From a bacterium (GTDB lineage Bacteria; Myxococcota_A; UBA9160; UBA4427): a stretch of 64,000 nucleotides of DNA. Made by a program: the position numbers and the translations under genes. The stretch is from the NCBI GenBank assembly GCA_024742285.1, contig JANSYR010000016.1, forward strand, positions 1 through 64,000, in the 5' to 3' direction. Below the pieces are notes generated by a model. It saw only the letters and a program-made list of their open reading frames with translations. It had not been told where the DNA came from and made no database searches. Position 1 is the first letter of the stretch, and each line of letters opens with the position of its first letter. Shown one piece after another: positions 51,771-61,047 of this stretch.

Positions 51771-52997
51771 TCAGGCGGCGGCCTCGAGGCGGACGGCGCC
51801 CCGCTCGATCAGATCGACGATCGCCGTCTCGATCAGGGCGTCGGGCTCCTGAATCGTGTCCAGCAAGCGTGAGACCTTCATCCCGACGCCGGCGCGGTCG
51901 AGGATCTGGCGCTCGATCTTGGACAGGAGCGGGTCCTCCAGGTCGACCTTGTGATGCTCCACGCGGAGCCCCGCGTTCCCGGGCACCTCGGGGCCGGAGG
52001 CGGAGCGCGTCTCGTCGATGAAGCGCGCGGTCTCGAGCAGCGCCGCTTCGATCGGCAGACCCAGAGCGGGCGCGTCCTCTTCCGGCTCCAGATTCGCGTG
52101 GAACTCGAAGTTTCCGTTCTTCCATGCGGCCATCCGGACCAGCGCCTTCAAGCCGATCGCGGCGCCCATCTGAGCGGACGTGATCACGCCGCTCGCCACG
52201 TGGACGACGCCGACCTCCCCACGGTTCAGCAGGGTGAAGCGACCGCAGGGAACGCACTGCCCGAAGCTGAGGATGAGGTCGTTGAGACCGAGCGTGTCGA
52301 TCGAGCCCGTGATGCCACCGAGTCGGCGCGCGTGCTCGCTGGCCTTGACCTGGTTCAGGTACGCGATGGTCTCGTCCTCCTCCTCTGCAGGGACGGCGAA
52401 CTGGATGCCGAGTCCGCGCACCCGACCGTCGTCGGCGACGTCGTGCCGCGCGATGAGGCCCGGGACGCTGCGTGATTCCCCCGACGTGGGATGCACGATC
52501 GCGACCACGACTTCCTGACCCACGGGCGGCGGGTCGGACTCGATCGCGACGAGGACGCCCGCGAGACTCAGGTTGCGCGTTCGCCCTTCGATCTCGGCGA
52601 CACCCGGCACCCGGACGCGGGCGCGCACGTGGGCCACGGAGCGAGCGGCATGGCGCTGCCCCTGCCCCGCGGCGACTTCATCGACGAGTGGCTGATCGAG
52701 GGCCTGCTCGATCACGCGGCGGATCTCGAGCGGAGGGTCGCTCATCTCGAGCGCCACGCCGGCGCGGCCGCCGTTGCGTTCGAACTCGATCGGAATCGTC
52801 TGGACCACCCGCCCCTCGAGCTCGAGGGTTCGATCGACGAAGGGGAGCTCGACGAAGACGAGCACCGGCTCGCCGTAGAGCAGCTCGAGAGGCCCCGGGA
52901 TGAAGAGGCCCCCGTTCACGAGATTGGCTTCGTACTCGCGCTCGAGCGCCTCACGGCTCTCGAACGCGACGCGCAGCACCCGGAACGCCTGGCTCAC
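51771..52997 (-). CDS. PilZ-PilZ-DUF4388 signalling protein
   Basis: A protein of about 408 aa with three parts. A PilZ-like domain (YEANLVNGGLFIPGP, then VLVFVELPFVDRTLELEGRV) is followed by a second one (RVRVPGVAEIEGRTRNLSLAGVLVAI) and then a DUF4388 domain (GSIDTLGLNDLILSFGQCVP, then GEVGVVHVASGVITSAQMG, then NGNFEFHANLEPEEDAP). Both PilZ domains have NGG- or SLAG-type motifs. The start is uncertain: GTG at 52997 (VSQAFRVLRV) has GGGGAG 6 nt upstream and is preferred over GTG 53030. The adjacent EAL gene supports a c-di-GMP role. Confidence 0.8.
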   Translation of the reverse strand: MSQAFRVLRVAFESREALEREYEANLVNGGLFIPGPLELLYGEPVLVFVELPFVDRTLELEGRVVQTIPIEFERNGGRAGVALEMSDPPLEIRRVIEQALDQPLVDEVAAGQGQRHAARSVAHVRARVRVPGVAEIEGRTRNLSLAGVLVAIESDPPPVGQEVVVAIVHPTSGESRSVPGLIARHDVADDGRVRGLGIQFAVPAEEEDETIAYLNQVKASEHARRLGGITGSIDTLGLNDLILSFGQCVPCGRFTLLNRGEVGVVHVASGVITSAQMGAAIGLKALVRMAAWKNGNFEFHANLEPEEDAPALGLPIEAALLETARFIDETRSASGPEVPGNAGLRVEHHKVDLEDPLLSKIERQILDRAGVGMKVSRLLDTIQEPDALIETAIVDLIERGAVRLEAAA

Positions 52998-53143
52998 ATC
53001 CACTCCCCGCCCGAAGGCGACCGGCGGCACAGCCGGCCCACTCCGGATCGGCCGAACGGCCCCGCAGCAATACCCGAGAGGGCGTCCGGGAGAACCCCGA
53101 GCAACGAGCCCTTCCCGCGTGGGCCGCCCGGGCGAACCGGCCG

Positions 53144-54571
53144 CTAGAGGAGCAGCGAGATCGGATCGGCCAGGACCCGCGCGAGCCGTGAGGTGAAACG
53201 GACGGCGTCCGCGCCATCGATGACCCGGTGGTCGTAGGAGAGCGAGAAGGGGAGTGTGATCCGAGGCACGAACCGGCCGGCGCCCTCGCCCATCGGCGAC
53301 GCTCCGTCGTCCATCGGGTCGAGCGGCGAAGGTCCTTCCCAGACCGGCGTGATCCGGGTCTTGGACAAGCCGAGGATCGCCACCTCCGGCGCGTTCACGA
53401 TCGGCGAGAAATGGCCCCCGCCGATCCCACCGAGACTCGAGATCGTGAAGCAGGCTCCCGACAGGTCGTCCGGTGTGAGCTTGCGCGCCCGCGCCCGCTC
53501 GGCGGCGTCGGCGACTTCTTCCGCGAGATCGAACACGCCCTTGCGATCCACGTCGCGGATCACCGGGACGACGAGTCCCTGATCCGTATCGACGGCGACC
53601 CCGAGGTGGTAGTAGTCCTTCACGATCAGCTGATCGCCCTCGGGCGAGAGCGACGATCGGAACTTCGGGAAGTCGCGGAGCACGACGACCACGGCCTTCA
53701 TCACGAGCACGAGTGGCGAGAGACGCAGCCCTCGCTCCGCGGCCTGCTCCTTGCGTTCGGCACGGAATCGTTCGAGCTCGGTGATGTCGGCCTCGTCGTT
53801 CTGGGTCACGTGCGGCACGTTCAGCCAGCTGCGATGAAGCCCGGGCCCCGCGACCTTCTGGACGCGTGTGAGCGGCGTCTCGTGCGTCGGTCCGAAGCGC
53901 GAGAAGTCCACGGAAGGGACGGGCGGGATGCCCGCGCCGGCGGGGGGCGTCTGCGCCTCACCGTCCTTCGCGAAGCGCTCGCGCACCCGCTCCCGGAGAT
54001 CGTCGACGAGGATCCTTCCGGCGGGCCCGGAGCCCGCCGTCGACTCGATCGGCACCCCCAGCTCTCGCGCGTAGCGCCGCACGAGCGGACTCGCGTGCGG
54101 CACGCCGGCCCGGTCCGGAACGGGACGGGACGCGGCCGCGGACATCTCGCGCCGGCCCGGCGCAGCGCTGGCTGAGGCCGCCCCGGTCTCCGGCTGAGGC
54201 GGCTCCGCGGAGGCTTCCACCGACTCGGGCGCCGCGGCGGCTTCGGCCGAAGATCCGGGCTCGGGCTCCGCCGGAGGCGATTCGGGCTCCTCGGCGTCCG
54301 ACGCCTCCCCGCTGGCCTCGGTCGCCGCGGCGACGCCCTCGAGGACGACCAGCACACTGCCCTCGGAGACGCGATCGCCTTCGGCCACGCGGATCTCGGC
54401 GACGACGCCGCCGGCCGTGGACGGGATCTCCATCGTCGCCTTGTCGCTCTCGATGCTGACGAGCGGGTCATCGAACTCGACGGCATCCCCCTTGGCGACC
54501 AGGATCTCGACGACCTCGACGTCCTCGAAGTCCCCGATGTCGGGCACGCAGATTTCGATGCGCTCGGCCAC
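53144..54571 (-). CDS. aceF: Pyruvate dehydrogenase E2, AceF type (third E2)
   Basis: A 475-aa protein. A single lipoyl domain (VPDIGDFEDVEVVEILVAKG; K44 in IESDKATMEIPS), an acidic Ala/Pro/Glu linker, the E3-binding domain (ASPLVRRYARELGVPIESTAGSGPAGRILVDD) and the catalytic domain, with VPHVTQNDEADITELE and LSYDHRVIDGADAVRF (HxxxDG). The layout is that of gamma-proteobacterial AceF, which partners homodimeric E1 (AceE). AceE is encoded 73 nt upstream, so this is the pyruvate dehydrogenase core. Acetyl-CoA is the product. Confidence 0.94.
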   Translation of the reverse strand: MAERIEICVPDIGDFEDVEVVEILVAKGDAVEFDDPLVSIESDKATMEIPSTAGGVVAEIRVAEGDRVSEGSVLVVLEGVAAATEASGEASDAEEPESPPAEPEPGSSAEAAAAPESVEASAEPPQPETGAASASAAPGRREMSAAASRPVPDRAGVPHASPLVRRYARELGVPIESTAGSGPAGRILVDDLRERVRERFAKDGEAQTPPAGAGIPPVPSVDFSRFGPTHETPLTRVQKVAGPGLHRSWLNVPHVTQNDEADITELERFRAERKEQAAERGLRLSPLVLVMKAVVVVLRDFPKFRSSLSPEGDQLIVKDYYHLGVAVDTDQGLVVPVIRDVDRKGVFDLAEEVADAAERARARKLTPDDLSGACFTISSLGGIGGGHFSPIVNAPEVAILGLSKTRITPVWEGPSPLDPMDDGASPMGEGAGRFVPRITLPFSLSYDHRVIDGADAVRFTSRLARVLADPISLLL

Positions 54572-54644
54572 GTGGATGTACTCCCCGCCCTCTGGCGGAT
54601 GGGTTTGGCGGATGGGATGGGCGACAGGGTCGAATCGGTCGCGC

Positions 54645-57332
54645 CTAGCGGTGGCGCGGCGCGCTCGCCTCCGTCTCCAGTCCGTACTTGCGGATCGCGC
54701 GACTCACGTGGTCGCGATCGACGACGCCCTCGTCCGCCAGCGATGCCAGGGCGGCCACGCAGACGTCGTTCCGATATACCTCGAAGAATTGCCGGAGCTT
54801 CTCTCGGCCATCGCTGCGTCCCCAGCCGTCGGTCCCGAGCGTCCTGTAGCTGCGACCGTGGGGGAGGAACGCACGAATCTGCTCGGAGTAGAGCCGCTGG
54901 TAGTCCGTCGCCGCGACGATGGGGCCGCTCGAGTTCGTGAGCTGTCGCTCGACGAAGCTCATCTTCGGCTCGTCGCCCGGATGCAGGGTGTTCCAGCGTT
55001 CGACGTCCTGCCCGTCCCGGGCGAGCTCGTTGAAGCTCGTGACGCTCCAGACGTCGGCGCTCACGCCGTGGTCCTTCTCGAGCATCTCCGCCGCCGCGAG
55101 GACCTCGCGCAGGATCGTCCCCGAGCCGAGCAGCTGGACCCTCGGTCCGCCGCCCTGCCCCTCACGAAAGCGGTACATCCCCTTGAGGATCCCGCTCTCG
55201 ACCCCCTCCGGCATCTCCGGCTGCGGGTACTTCTCGTTCATCACGGTCAAGTAGTAGTAGATGGCCTCGCCGTCCTGAACCATCCGACGGAGGCCGTCCT
55301 GCACGATCACCGCCAGCTCGTAGGCGAAGGTCGGGTCGTAGGAGAGACAGCTCGGAACGGTATTCGCGAGCAGGTGACTGTGGCCGTCCTGGTGCTGCAG
55401 TCCTTCCCCGGCCAGCGTCGTCCGTCCGGCGGTCCCCCCGAGCAGGAAGCCCCGGCACTGCATGTCGCCGGCGGCCCACGCGAGATCGCCGATCCGCTGG
55501 AAGCCGAACATCGAGTAGAAGATGTAGAACGGGATCATCTGCACGCCGTGGTTGGCGTAGCTGCTGCCCGCCGCGATGAACGAAGCCATCGCGCCGGCCT
55601 CGTTGATCCCCTCCTGGAGGATCTGGCCGTCCGTCTCTTCGCGGTAGTAGGCGACCTGGTCCGAGTCGACCGGATCGTAGAGCTGGCCGACCGAGGAGTA
55701 GATCCCGAGCCGACGGAACATGCCCTCCATCCCGAACGTTCGGCTCTCGTCCGGCACGATCGGGACGACGTGCTTGCCCATCGCCTTGTCCCGGGTCAGG
55801 ACCTGCAGAATACGCACCGCCGCCATCGTCGACGACATCTCGCGGTCCCCGGTCCCCTTGAGGAGCGCGTCGAACGCATCGAGACCGGGCACCTCGAGCT
55901 TCGGCGCGTCGGTGCTCCGCGTCGGTAGATAGCCACCGAGCGCGCGCCGGCGCTCGTGCATGTACCGCATCTCCGGGCTGTCGGGATCGGGCGTGTAGAA
56001 CGGCGCCTTCCCGATCTCGTCGTCGGAAATCGGGATGTTGAACCGATCTCGGAAGGCGCGGAGCGACGACTCGGCCATGTCGTGCATCTGGTGCGTGACG
56101 TTCTGGCCTTCGCCGGCCTCCCCCGTCCCGTAGCCCTTCACCGTCTTCGCCAGGATGACGGTCGGCTGCCCCTCGTGCGAAACGGCTTCGGCGTAGGCGG
56201 CGTAGACCTTGTGCGGGTCGTGGCCGCCCCGATTGAGGCGCCAGATGTCGTCGTCGGACATCGTCGCGACCATGTCCGCCAGCTCCGGATACTTGCCGAA
56301 GAAGTGTTCGCGGGTGTAGGCCCCGCCGCGCACCTGATAGGCCTGGTACTCCCCGTCGACGGCCTCTTCCATCCGCTTCCGGAGGATGCCGGAGGAGTCC
56401 TTGGCGATCAGGGGATCCCAACGACTGCCCCAGATCACCTTGATCACGTTCCAGCCGTTGCCACGAAAATTCGCTTCGAGCTCCTGGATGATCTTGCCGT
56501 TGCCCCGGACCGGGCCGTCGAGACGCTGGAGATTGCAGTTCACGACGAAGACGAGGTTGTCGAGCTTCTCCCGCCCGGCGAGCGAGATCGCCCCCAGGCT
56601 CTCGGGCTCGTCGGTCTCGCCGTCTCCGAGAAACGCCCAGACCTTCCGCCCGGACGTGTCGACGATCCCCCGGTCGTGCAGGTAGCGCATGAAGCGGGCC
56701 TGGTAGATCGCCATCAGCGGCCCGAGGCCCATCGAGACCGTGGGGAACTGCCAGAAGTCGGGCATCAGCCGCGGATGCGGGTACGACGAGAGGCCACCGG
56801 GCTCCACCTCCTGACGGAAGTTGTGGAGCTGCTCCTCGGTCAGCCGGCCTTCGAGGAAGGCGCGAGCGTAGATCCCGGGCGCGGAGTGGCCCTGGATGTA
56901 GAGCAGGTCGCCGCCGTGCTCTTCGTTCGGCGCGTGGAAGAAGTGATTGAAGCCGACGTCGTAGAGCGTCGCGGCGGAGGCGAACGAGGAGATGTGGCCT
57001 CCGAGCGCGGGATCGACCCGGTTCGCCTGGACGACCATCGCCATCGCGTTCCAGCGAATGAAGGACCGGATCCGTTCCTCGAGCCTGGAATCACCGGGAC
57101 TCGTCTTCTGGAGCGCGTCGGAGATCGTGTTGATGTACGCCGTCGTCGCGCGATACGGAAGGTGCGCGCCCTTTCGACGCGCCCGTCGAACGAGGCGCCC
57201 GATCAGGAAGTGCGCGCGCTCGATTCCCTCGCGCTCGAAGACGCCGTCGAGGGCTTCGAGCCACTCGAGCGTCTCCTGCGGATCGGCATCTCCCAGGGCG
57301 ATGTCCTTGGGATTGGACTCGGGATCCGACAT
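54645..57332 (-). CDS. aceE: Pyruvate dehydrogenase E1, homodimeric type
   Basis: An 895-aa, thiamine-diphosphate-dependent enzyme that decarboxylates pyruvate and acetylates the E2 lipoyl group. The TPP motif runs from GDGETDEPES (236) to VVNCNLQRLDGP. The conserved His loop HISSFASAATLYDVGFNHFF, the GHSAPGIYARAF segment and LAGEGLQHQDGHSHL are typical of AceE. The length matches E. coli (887). The ATG at 57332 is preceded by GGAGG. It forms an operon with aceF; the E3 is presumably lpdA at 37142-38545. Confidence 0.96.
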   Translation of the reverse strand: MSDPESNPKDIALGDADPQETLEWLEALDGVFEREGIERAHFLIGRLVRRARRKGAHLPYRATTAYINTISDALQKTSPGDSRLEERIRSFIRWNAMAMVVQANRVDPALGGHISSFASAATLYDVGFNHFFHAPNEEHGGDLLYIQGHSAPGIYARAFLEGRLTEEQLHNFRQEVEPGGLSSYPHPRLMPDFWQFPTVSMGLGPLMAIYQARFMRYLHDRGIVDTSGRKVWAFLGDGETDEPESLGAISLAGREKLDNLVFVVNCNLQRLDGPVRGNGKIIQELEANFRGNGWNVIKVIWGSRWDPLIAKDSSGILRKRMEEAVDGEYQAYQVRGGAYTREHFFGKYPELADMVATMSDDDIWRLNRGGHDPHKVYAAYAEAVSHEGQPTVILAKTVKGYGTGEAGEGQNVTHQMHDMAESSLRAFRDRFNIPISDDEIGKAPFYTPDPDSPEMRYMHERRRALGGYLPTRSTDAPKLEVPGLDAFDALLKGTGDREMSSTMAAVRILQVLTRDKAMGKHVVPIVPDESRTFGMEGMFRRLGIYSSVGQLYDPVDSDQVAYYREETDGQILQEGINEAGAMASFIAAGSSYANHGVQMIPFYIFYSMFGFQRIGDLAWAAGDMQCRGFLLGGTAGRTTLAGEGLQHQDGHSHLLANTVPSCLSYDPTFAYELAVIVQDGLRRMVQDGEAIYYYLTVMNEKYPQPEMPEGVESGILKGMYRFREGQGGGPRVQLLGSGTILREVLAAAEMLEKDHGVSADVWSVTSFNELARDGQDVERWNTLHPGDEPKMSFVERQLTNSSGPIVAATDYQRLYSEQIRAFLPHGRSYRTLGTDGWGRSDGREKLRQFFEVYRNDVCVAALASLADEGVVDRDHVSRAIRKYGLETEASAPRHR

Positions 57333-57674
57333 GCGAGGGCCTCCGGGGTGCTGGGCGCGACCGTGGCGACCGAGACGCGTCGGATCCTGCTCGATCCGAA
57401 TCGCCCGCCACCAGCCAGAGGGGTCGTTGGATGGTCGGCCACCCCCGGCCCCTTGGCAACCGATCGCCTGCCCTGCGGACTGTATCGGCGCGCACGGCCC
57501 CGGCAAAGATAGGGAAAACCGTGCACGGCGAGACGCACCACGATCGGGCCGATCGGGAAGCGATACGAACCCGATTCACTTCGGGGCGATTGCTCCCCGA
57601 GCGACCCCTCGCGCGCCGGGACGGGCCGATTCGACACCCGACGCACGCAAGGCAGTTCGCCCCGCGCGGCGCCG
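57333..57674. other. 342-base intergenic region upstream of aceE
   Basis: It holds the ribosome-binding site and presumably the promoter of aceE. No strong consensus -10/-35 pair is obvious; CTATCTT on the minus strand near 57510 is the best -10 candidate. Frames here are Arg-rich and unconvincing. The stop of the BAX-inhibitor-1 gene lies at its far end. Confidence 0.45.
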
Positions 57675-58385
57675 CTAGTCGTCCGACGCGAGGAAGAGCC
57701 GCAGCACGTACCAGAAGAGGACGGCCACCGACGCGAAGAGCGAGAGCGACGCCGCCACGTAGCGGTCTTCCGGATAGTGGTGGAGCACGTTCGACGTGTC
57801 GTAGAGGATCGCCGCTCCGGCGAGTCCGATCATCGCGACGGAGAACCACGTCCCCAGGTGGAAGCCGAAGAGCAGCGCCGCGATGATCGCGACGATCGCC
57901 AGGATGAAGCCGAAGCGAACGAAGCTCGCCAGGAAGCTGAAGTCCTTGCGGGTCGTGAAGACGACGGCGGTCAGCCCGGCGAACCCGAGCAGCGTGACGA
58001 TCGCGGCGCTCGAGATCACGCCCGGCGCGACGGCGTTCGCCAGGTAGAGCAACGGCACGAAGATGAAGGCTTCTGCGACGACATAGGCCGTGAGGGCCAT
58101 GTACTGCGACGAGAGGGATTCACTTCGCATCGCCACGTTCTGCGCGAGCCAACCCACCAGCATGAAGCCGCCGAGGACCGTCAGCCAGCCGCCGGGCAGT
58201 CCCATCATCGTCTCGGCGATCGTGCCGGCGAGCCCGGAGCCGAAGAGCAGCAGCTCGACGCCGACGAACGCGACGATCGCGCCCATCAGGTGGTTGTAGG
58301 TCTTCGTGATGAAGTCGGCGCGCGCGTCGACGCCCATCTGCCCGATCGGGGCGCTCGTCTGGCCGAAGTCCTGCGGTGCACTCAT
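57675..58385 (-). CDS. BAX inhibitor-1 (YccA/TMBIM) family membrane protein
   Basis: A 236-aa protein. After a short cytoplasmic start (MSAPQDFGQTSAPIGQ) there are seven hydrophobic segments (HLMGAIVAFVGVELLLFGSG, then GFMLVGWLAQNVA, then VISSAAIVTLLGFAGLTAVVF, and so on). The signature ILYDTSNVLHHYPEDRYVAAS near the C-terminus contains the Asp of the family's calcium/proton-leak site. In bacteria YccA modulates FtsH. The ATG at 58385 has a GAGGAGTGACGAGTC-type upstream sequence with a usable ribosome-binding site. Confidence 0.92.
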   Translation of the reverse strand: MSAPQDFGQTSAPIGQMGVDARADFITKTYNHLMGAIVAFVGVELLLFGSGLAGTIAETMMGLPGGWLTVLGGFMLVGWLAQNVAMRSESLSSQYMALTAYVVAEAFIFVPLLYLANAVAPGVISSAAIVTLLGFAGLTAVVFTTRKDFSFLASFVRFGFILAIVAIIAALLFGFHLGTWFSVAMIGLAGAAILYDTSNVLHHYPEDRYVAASLSLFASVAVLFWYVLRLFLASDD

Positions 58386-58654
58386 GACTCGTCACTCCTC
58401 GATGCGACCCGGCCACGCGCAGGCGCGGGATCCGGGACTCGCGGATCGGAAACCTCGACACCCGCGATCGCGCCTCGCGGCGGGTGCCGCGGGCGAATCG
58501 GGGCCTCGCATTCAGCTCGGCGGGAGGAGCCGGGCGCTTGAGGACGGGACCGGGGACGACCTCGCGGTTGCTCGTTCGCTGCGATTTCGTTCTACGCCGG
58601 CCGAAACCGCCCCGCAGGCGAGCCGCCCTCGCCCGCTCCTACTCGCCTACTCAC

Positions 58655-59011
58655 CTATTCCCCTACGGCCACGTCTTCTTCTTCGCTCTCCACCGGCATC
58701 GGACGCGCAGCGCCGCGGTGGTCGCGACGCTTGGCCCGCATCGAGCGGACCTCGCGTTCGAAGACGTCCACGGCCCGGGAAAGGGCCAGCTCGGGCTCGT
58801 CGTCCCGTTCGTGGGCGATCAGCTCGCGCCCCTTCGCCTGGCAGCGGATCTTCGCTTCCGCCGCGCCGTGCTGATGGTGATTGCTGCCCTCTACGTGGAC
58901 GACCACGTGGATCAGGTCCTTCTGGCCTTCACCCAGCTTCCGGATCCGGGCTTCGGCGGCCTCTCGTCTTCGGGCATCGAGATCGGTCACGACGTGCCAT
59001 TGGATATCCAT
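58655..59011 (-). CDS. Ribosome hibernation promoting factor / RaiA family
   Basis: A 118-aa protein. It has the beta-alpha-beta-beta-beta-alpha fold of HPF/RaiA: WHVVTDLDARRREAAEARIRKL, then DLIHVVVHVEGSNHHQHGAAEAKIRCQAKGRELIA, then ALSRAVDVFEREVRSMRAKRRDHRG. HPF sits in the decoding centre of idle 70S ribosomes. It is a short-form protein without the C-terminal dimerisation domain. Its ATG at 59011 lies one base after the upstream acetyltransferase stop codon, so the two are coupled. Confidence 0.82.
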   Translation of the reverse strand: MDIQWHVVTDLDARRREAAEARIRKLGEGQKDLIHVVVHVEGSNHHQHGAAEAKIRCQAKGRELIAHERDDEPELALSRAVDVFEREVRSMRAKRRDHRGAARPMPVESEEEDVAVGE

Positions 59012-59012
59012 G

Positions 59013-60167
59013 TCAGGGGGCTCCTTCCTTCGTTGCGATCGCCTCCGAATGGAGGTCGATCTCGTAGTTCCGGTAGGTCTTCTCGATCACCGCCCCCATC
59101 TTCTCGAGCGCACCGCGCATGCGGTGGTTGTTCTCGAGGATGAGTGAGGCTTCGCCGTGGCGATAGCCCTTGGCGAGGGCGACCTCGAAGGTCTTTGCGT
59201 AGAGCGCCGCTCCGAGCGGCAGCGACTGGAACTCCTGGGCGACGCCGAGCATGAAGATGCGGACGCGATTCATCAGCTTCTTCTTGCGCAGCACGTGGAT
59301 CCAGCCAAAGGGGAGCACGCGCCCGTTCATCTTCTTCACCACCTGGTTGAAGTCCGGCAGGGTGACCGAGATCGCGGCGACCCGGTCGCCGATCTCGGCG
59401 ATGAAGCAGAGATCCGGGTCGATGAGCTGCTTGAGCCCCCCGGCGATGAAATCGAACTCGCGATCCGAGACGCGCACGTGGGCCCAGTTCTGCTCCCAGG
59501 CGTCGCGATAGATCCCGCGCACCTTCTCGACGTCCTCGTCCCAGCGCGAGAAGTCGAGGGATCGAATCCGGATCTCGGGATTACGTGAGAGCACGCGCTT
59601 CGAGACCTTCATCATCTTCTGCATGCCGGGCATGTCCGCCTCGCAGCGGTAGGCATACCAGTCCATCGCCTTGCGGAGACCGATCGCTTCGTAGATCCGG
59701 GGGTACCACTCGGCGTTCCAGGGATTCGCGACCATCGGCGAGTGTTCGAAGCCGTCCACGACCAGCCCGAACTCGTGGTTCGTATTGAAGTTGAAGGGCC
59801 CGATCAGCCGCTCCATCCCCTGGTCGATCAGCCACTCGCGCGCAGCGCCGAGGAGGGCTCGAGCGACCTCTTCGTCGTCGACGAACTCGAAGAAGCCGAA
59901 GAAGGCGGTGCCCTTCTCGTGCTCCTGATAGCCCCCGTCGATGCACGGCGCGATCGTGCCGACGTCCCGCCCGTCCTTGCGAGCGATGAAGTAGGCGGCG
60001 CGGGCGTTCTCGAAGTAGGGGTTGTGCGCAGGGTCGAAGAAGCGCTTCCGCTCGAAGTAGAGCGGCGGAACCCAGCAGGGTTCGTTCTCGTAGATGGTGA
60101 ACCAGGTCCGGACGAAGCGTTCGGTCTCTCGCGGGAGCGAGACCTCCACCACTTCGACTGAACCCAT
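59013..60167 (-). CDS. GNAT-fold acyltransferase-like protein
   Basis: A 384-aa soluble protein. The first half (WVPPLYFERKRFFDPAHNPYF, then FFGFFEFVDDEEVARALLGAA, then GPFNFNTNHEFGLVVDGF) and the second (LPLGAALYAKTFEVALAKGYRHGEASLILENNHRMRGALEKMGAVIEKTYRNYEID) together form the pattern of a large family of uncharacterised N-acetyltransferase-like proteins. The substrate is unknown. It is coupled to the HPF gene, which hints at stationary-phase expression. Confidence 0.78.
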   Translation of the reverse strand: MGSVEVVEVSLPRETERFVRTWFTIYENEPCWVPPLYFERKRFFDPAHNPYFENARAAYFIARKDGRDVGTIAPCIDGGYQEHEKGTAFFGFFEFVDDEEVARALLGAAREWLIDQGMERLIGPFNFNTNHEFGLVVDGFEHSPMVANPWNAEWYPRIYEAIGLRKAMDWYAYRCEADMPGMQKMMKVSKRVLSRNPEIRIRSLDFSRWDEDVEKVRGIYRDAWEQNWAHVRVSDREFDFIAGGLKQLIDPDLCFIAEIGDRVAAISVTLPDFNQVVKKMNGRVLPFGWIHVLRKKKLMNRVRIFMLGVAQEFQSLPLGAALYAKTFEVALAKGYRHGEASLILENNHRMRGALEKMGAVIEKTYRNYEIDLHSEAIATKEGAP

Positions 60168-60286
60168 TCACACCTCCGAGGCGCGGATCGCGGCGCGACC
60201 CCTCTCGAAGACTGTAGAGCAGGCGGCTTCGGCACGCCGCGCGACGCGGAAACCGGACTGTGTCGCGGCGCATCAGGCGCTTCGGG

Positions 60287-61045
60287 TCAACCGAAGCGTC
60301 CGGTGATATAGTCTTGCGTCCGCTGCTCGGCCGGATTCGTGAAGATCTTCTCGGTGTCGCCCTCTTCGATCAGCACGCCGAGGTGGAAGAACGCCGTTCG
60401 CTGGGACACGCGCGCGGCCTGCTGCATCGAGTGGGTGACGATCACGATCGTGAACTGCTCGCGCAGCTCGTCGATCAGCTCCTCGACGCGCGCGGTCGCG
60501 ATCGGGTCGAGGGCCGAACACGGCTCGTCCATCAGGATCACTTCCGGGCTGACGGCGATCGCACGGGCGATGCAGAGTCGCTGCTGCTGACCCCCGGAGA
60601 GACTCGTCCCCGGCTCCTCGAGGCGGTTCTCGACTTCTTCGAGGAGTCCCGCCTTCGAGAGACTCTGGCGGACGAGATCGTCGAGCTCGGTCTTGGTCTG
60701 TGCGACGCCGTGGATGCGCGGCCCGTAGGCCACGTTCTCGTAGATCGATTTCGGAAACGGATTCGGCTTCTGGAACACCATGCCGACCCGCGCCCGGAGC
60801 TTCACCACGTCGAGGTCCGGGTCGTAGATGTCCTCGCCGTCGAGGGTCACCGCCCCGTCGACGCGGCATCCCGGTACCACGTCGTTCATCCGGTTCAGAC
60901 AGCGGAGATAGGTCGACTTCCCACAGCCGGACGGACCGATCAAGGCCGTCACCTCGTTCGCGCCGATCTCGAGGCTCACGCTCTGGAGCGCCTGCTTGTC
61001 CCCGTAGAAGACGTCGAGGTCCCGCGTCTCCATCTTCGTCTTCAC
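60287..61045 (-). CDS. pstB: Phosphate ABC transporter ATP-binding protein
   Basis: A 252-aa ABC ATPase that powers high-affinity phosphate uptake. Walker A is GPSGCGKST (37-45), the Q-loop region is [24 protein letters not shown] (a PstB hallmark), the signature is [15 protein letters not shown] and Walker B is [13 protein letters not shown], with the switch His in [12 protein letters not shown]. It is the last gene of pstC-pstA-pstB; the usual downstream phoU is not here. Confidence 0.96.
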   Translation of the reverse strand: MKTKMETRDLDVFYGDKQALQSVSLEIGANEVTALIGPSGCGKSTYLRCLNRMNDVVPGCRVDGAVTLDGEDIYDPDLDVVKLRARVGMVFQKPNPFPKSIYENVAYGPRIHGVAQTKTELDDLVRQSLSKAGLLEEVENRLEEPGTSLSGGQQQRLCIARAIAVSPEVILMDEPCSALDPIATARVEELIDELREQFTIVIVTHSMQQAARVSQRTAFFHLGVLIEEGDTEKIFTNPAEQRTQDYITGRFG

Positions 61046-61047
61046 GC

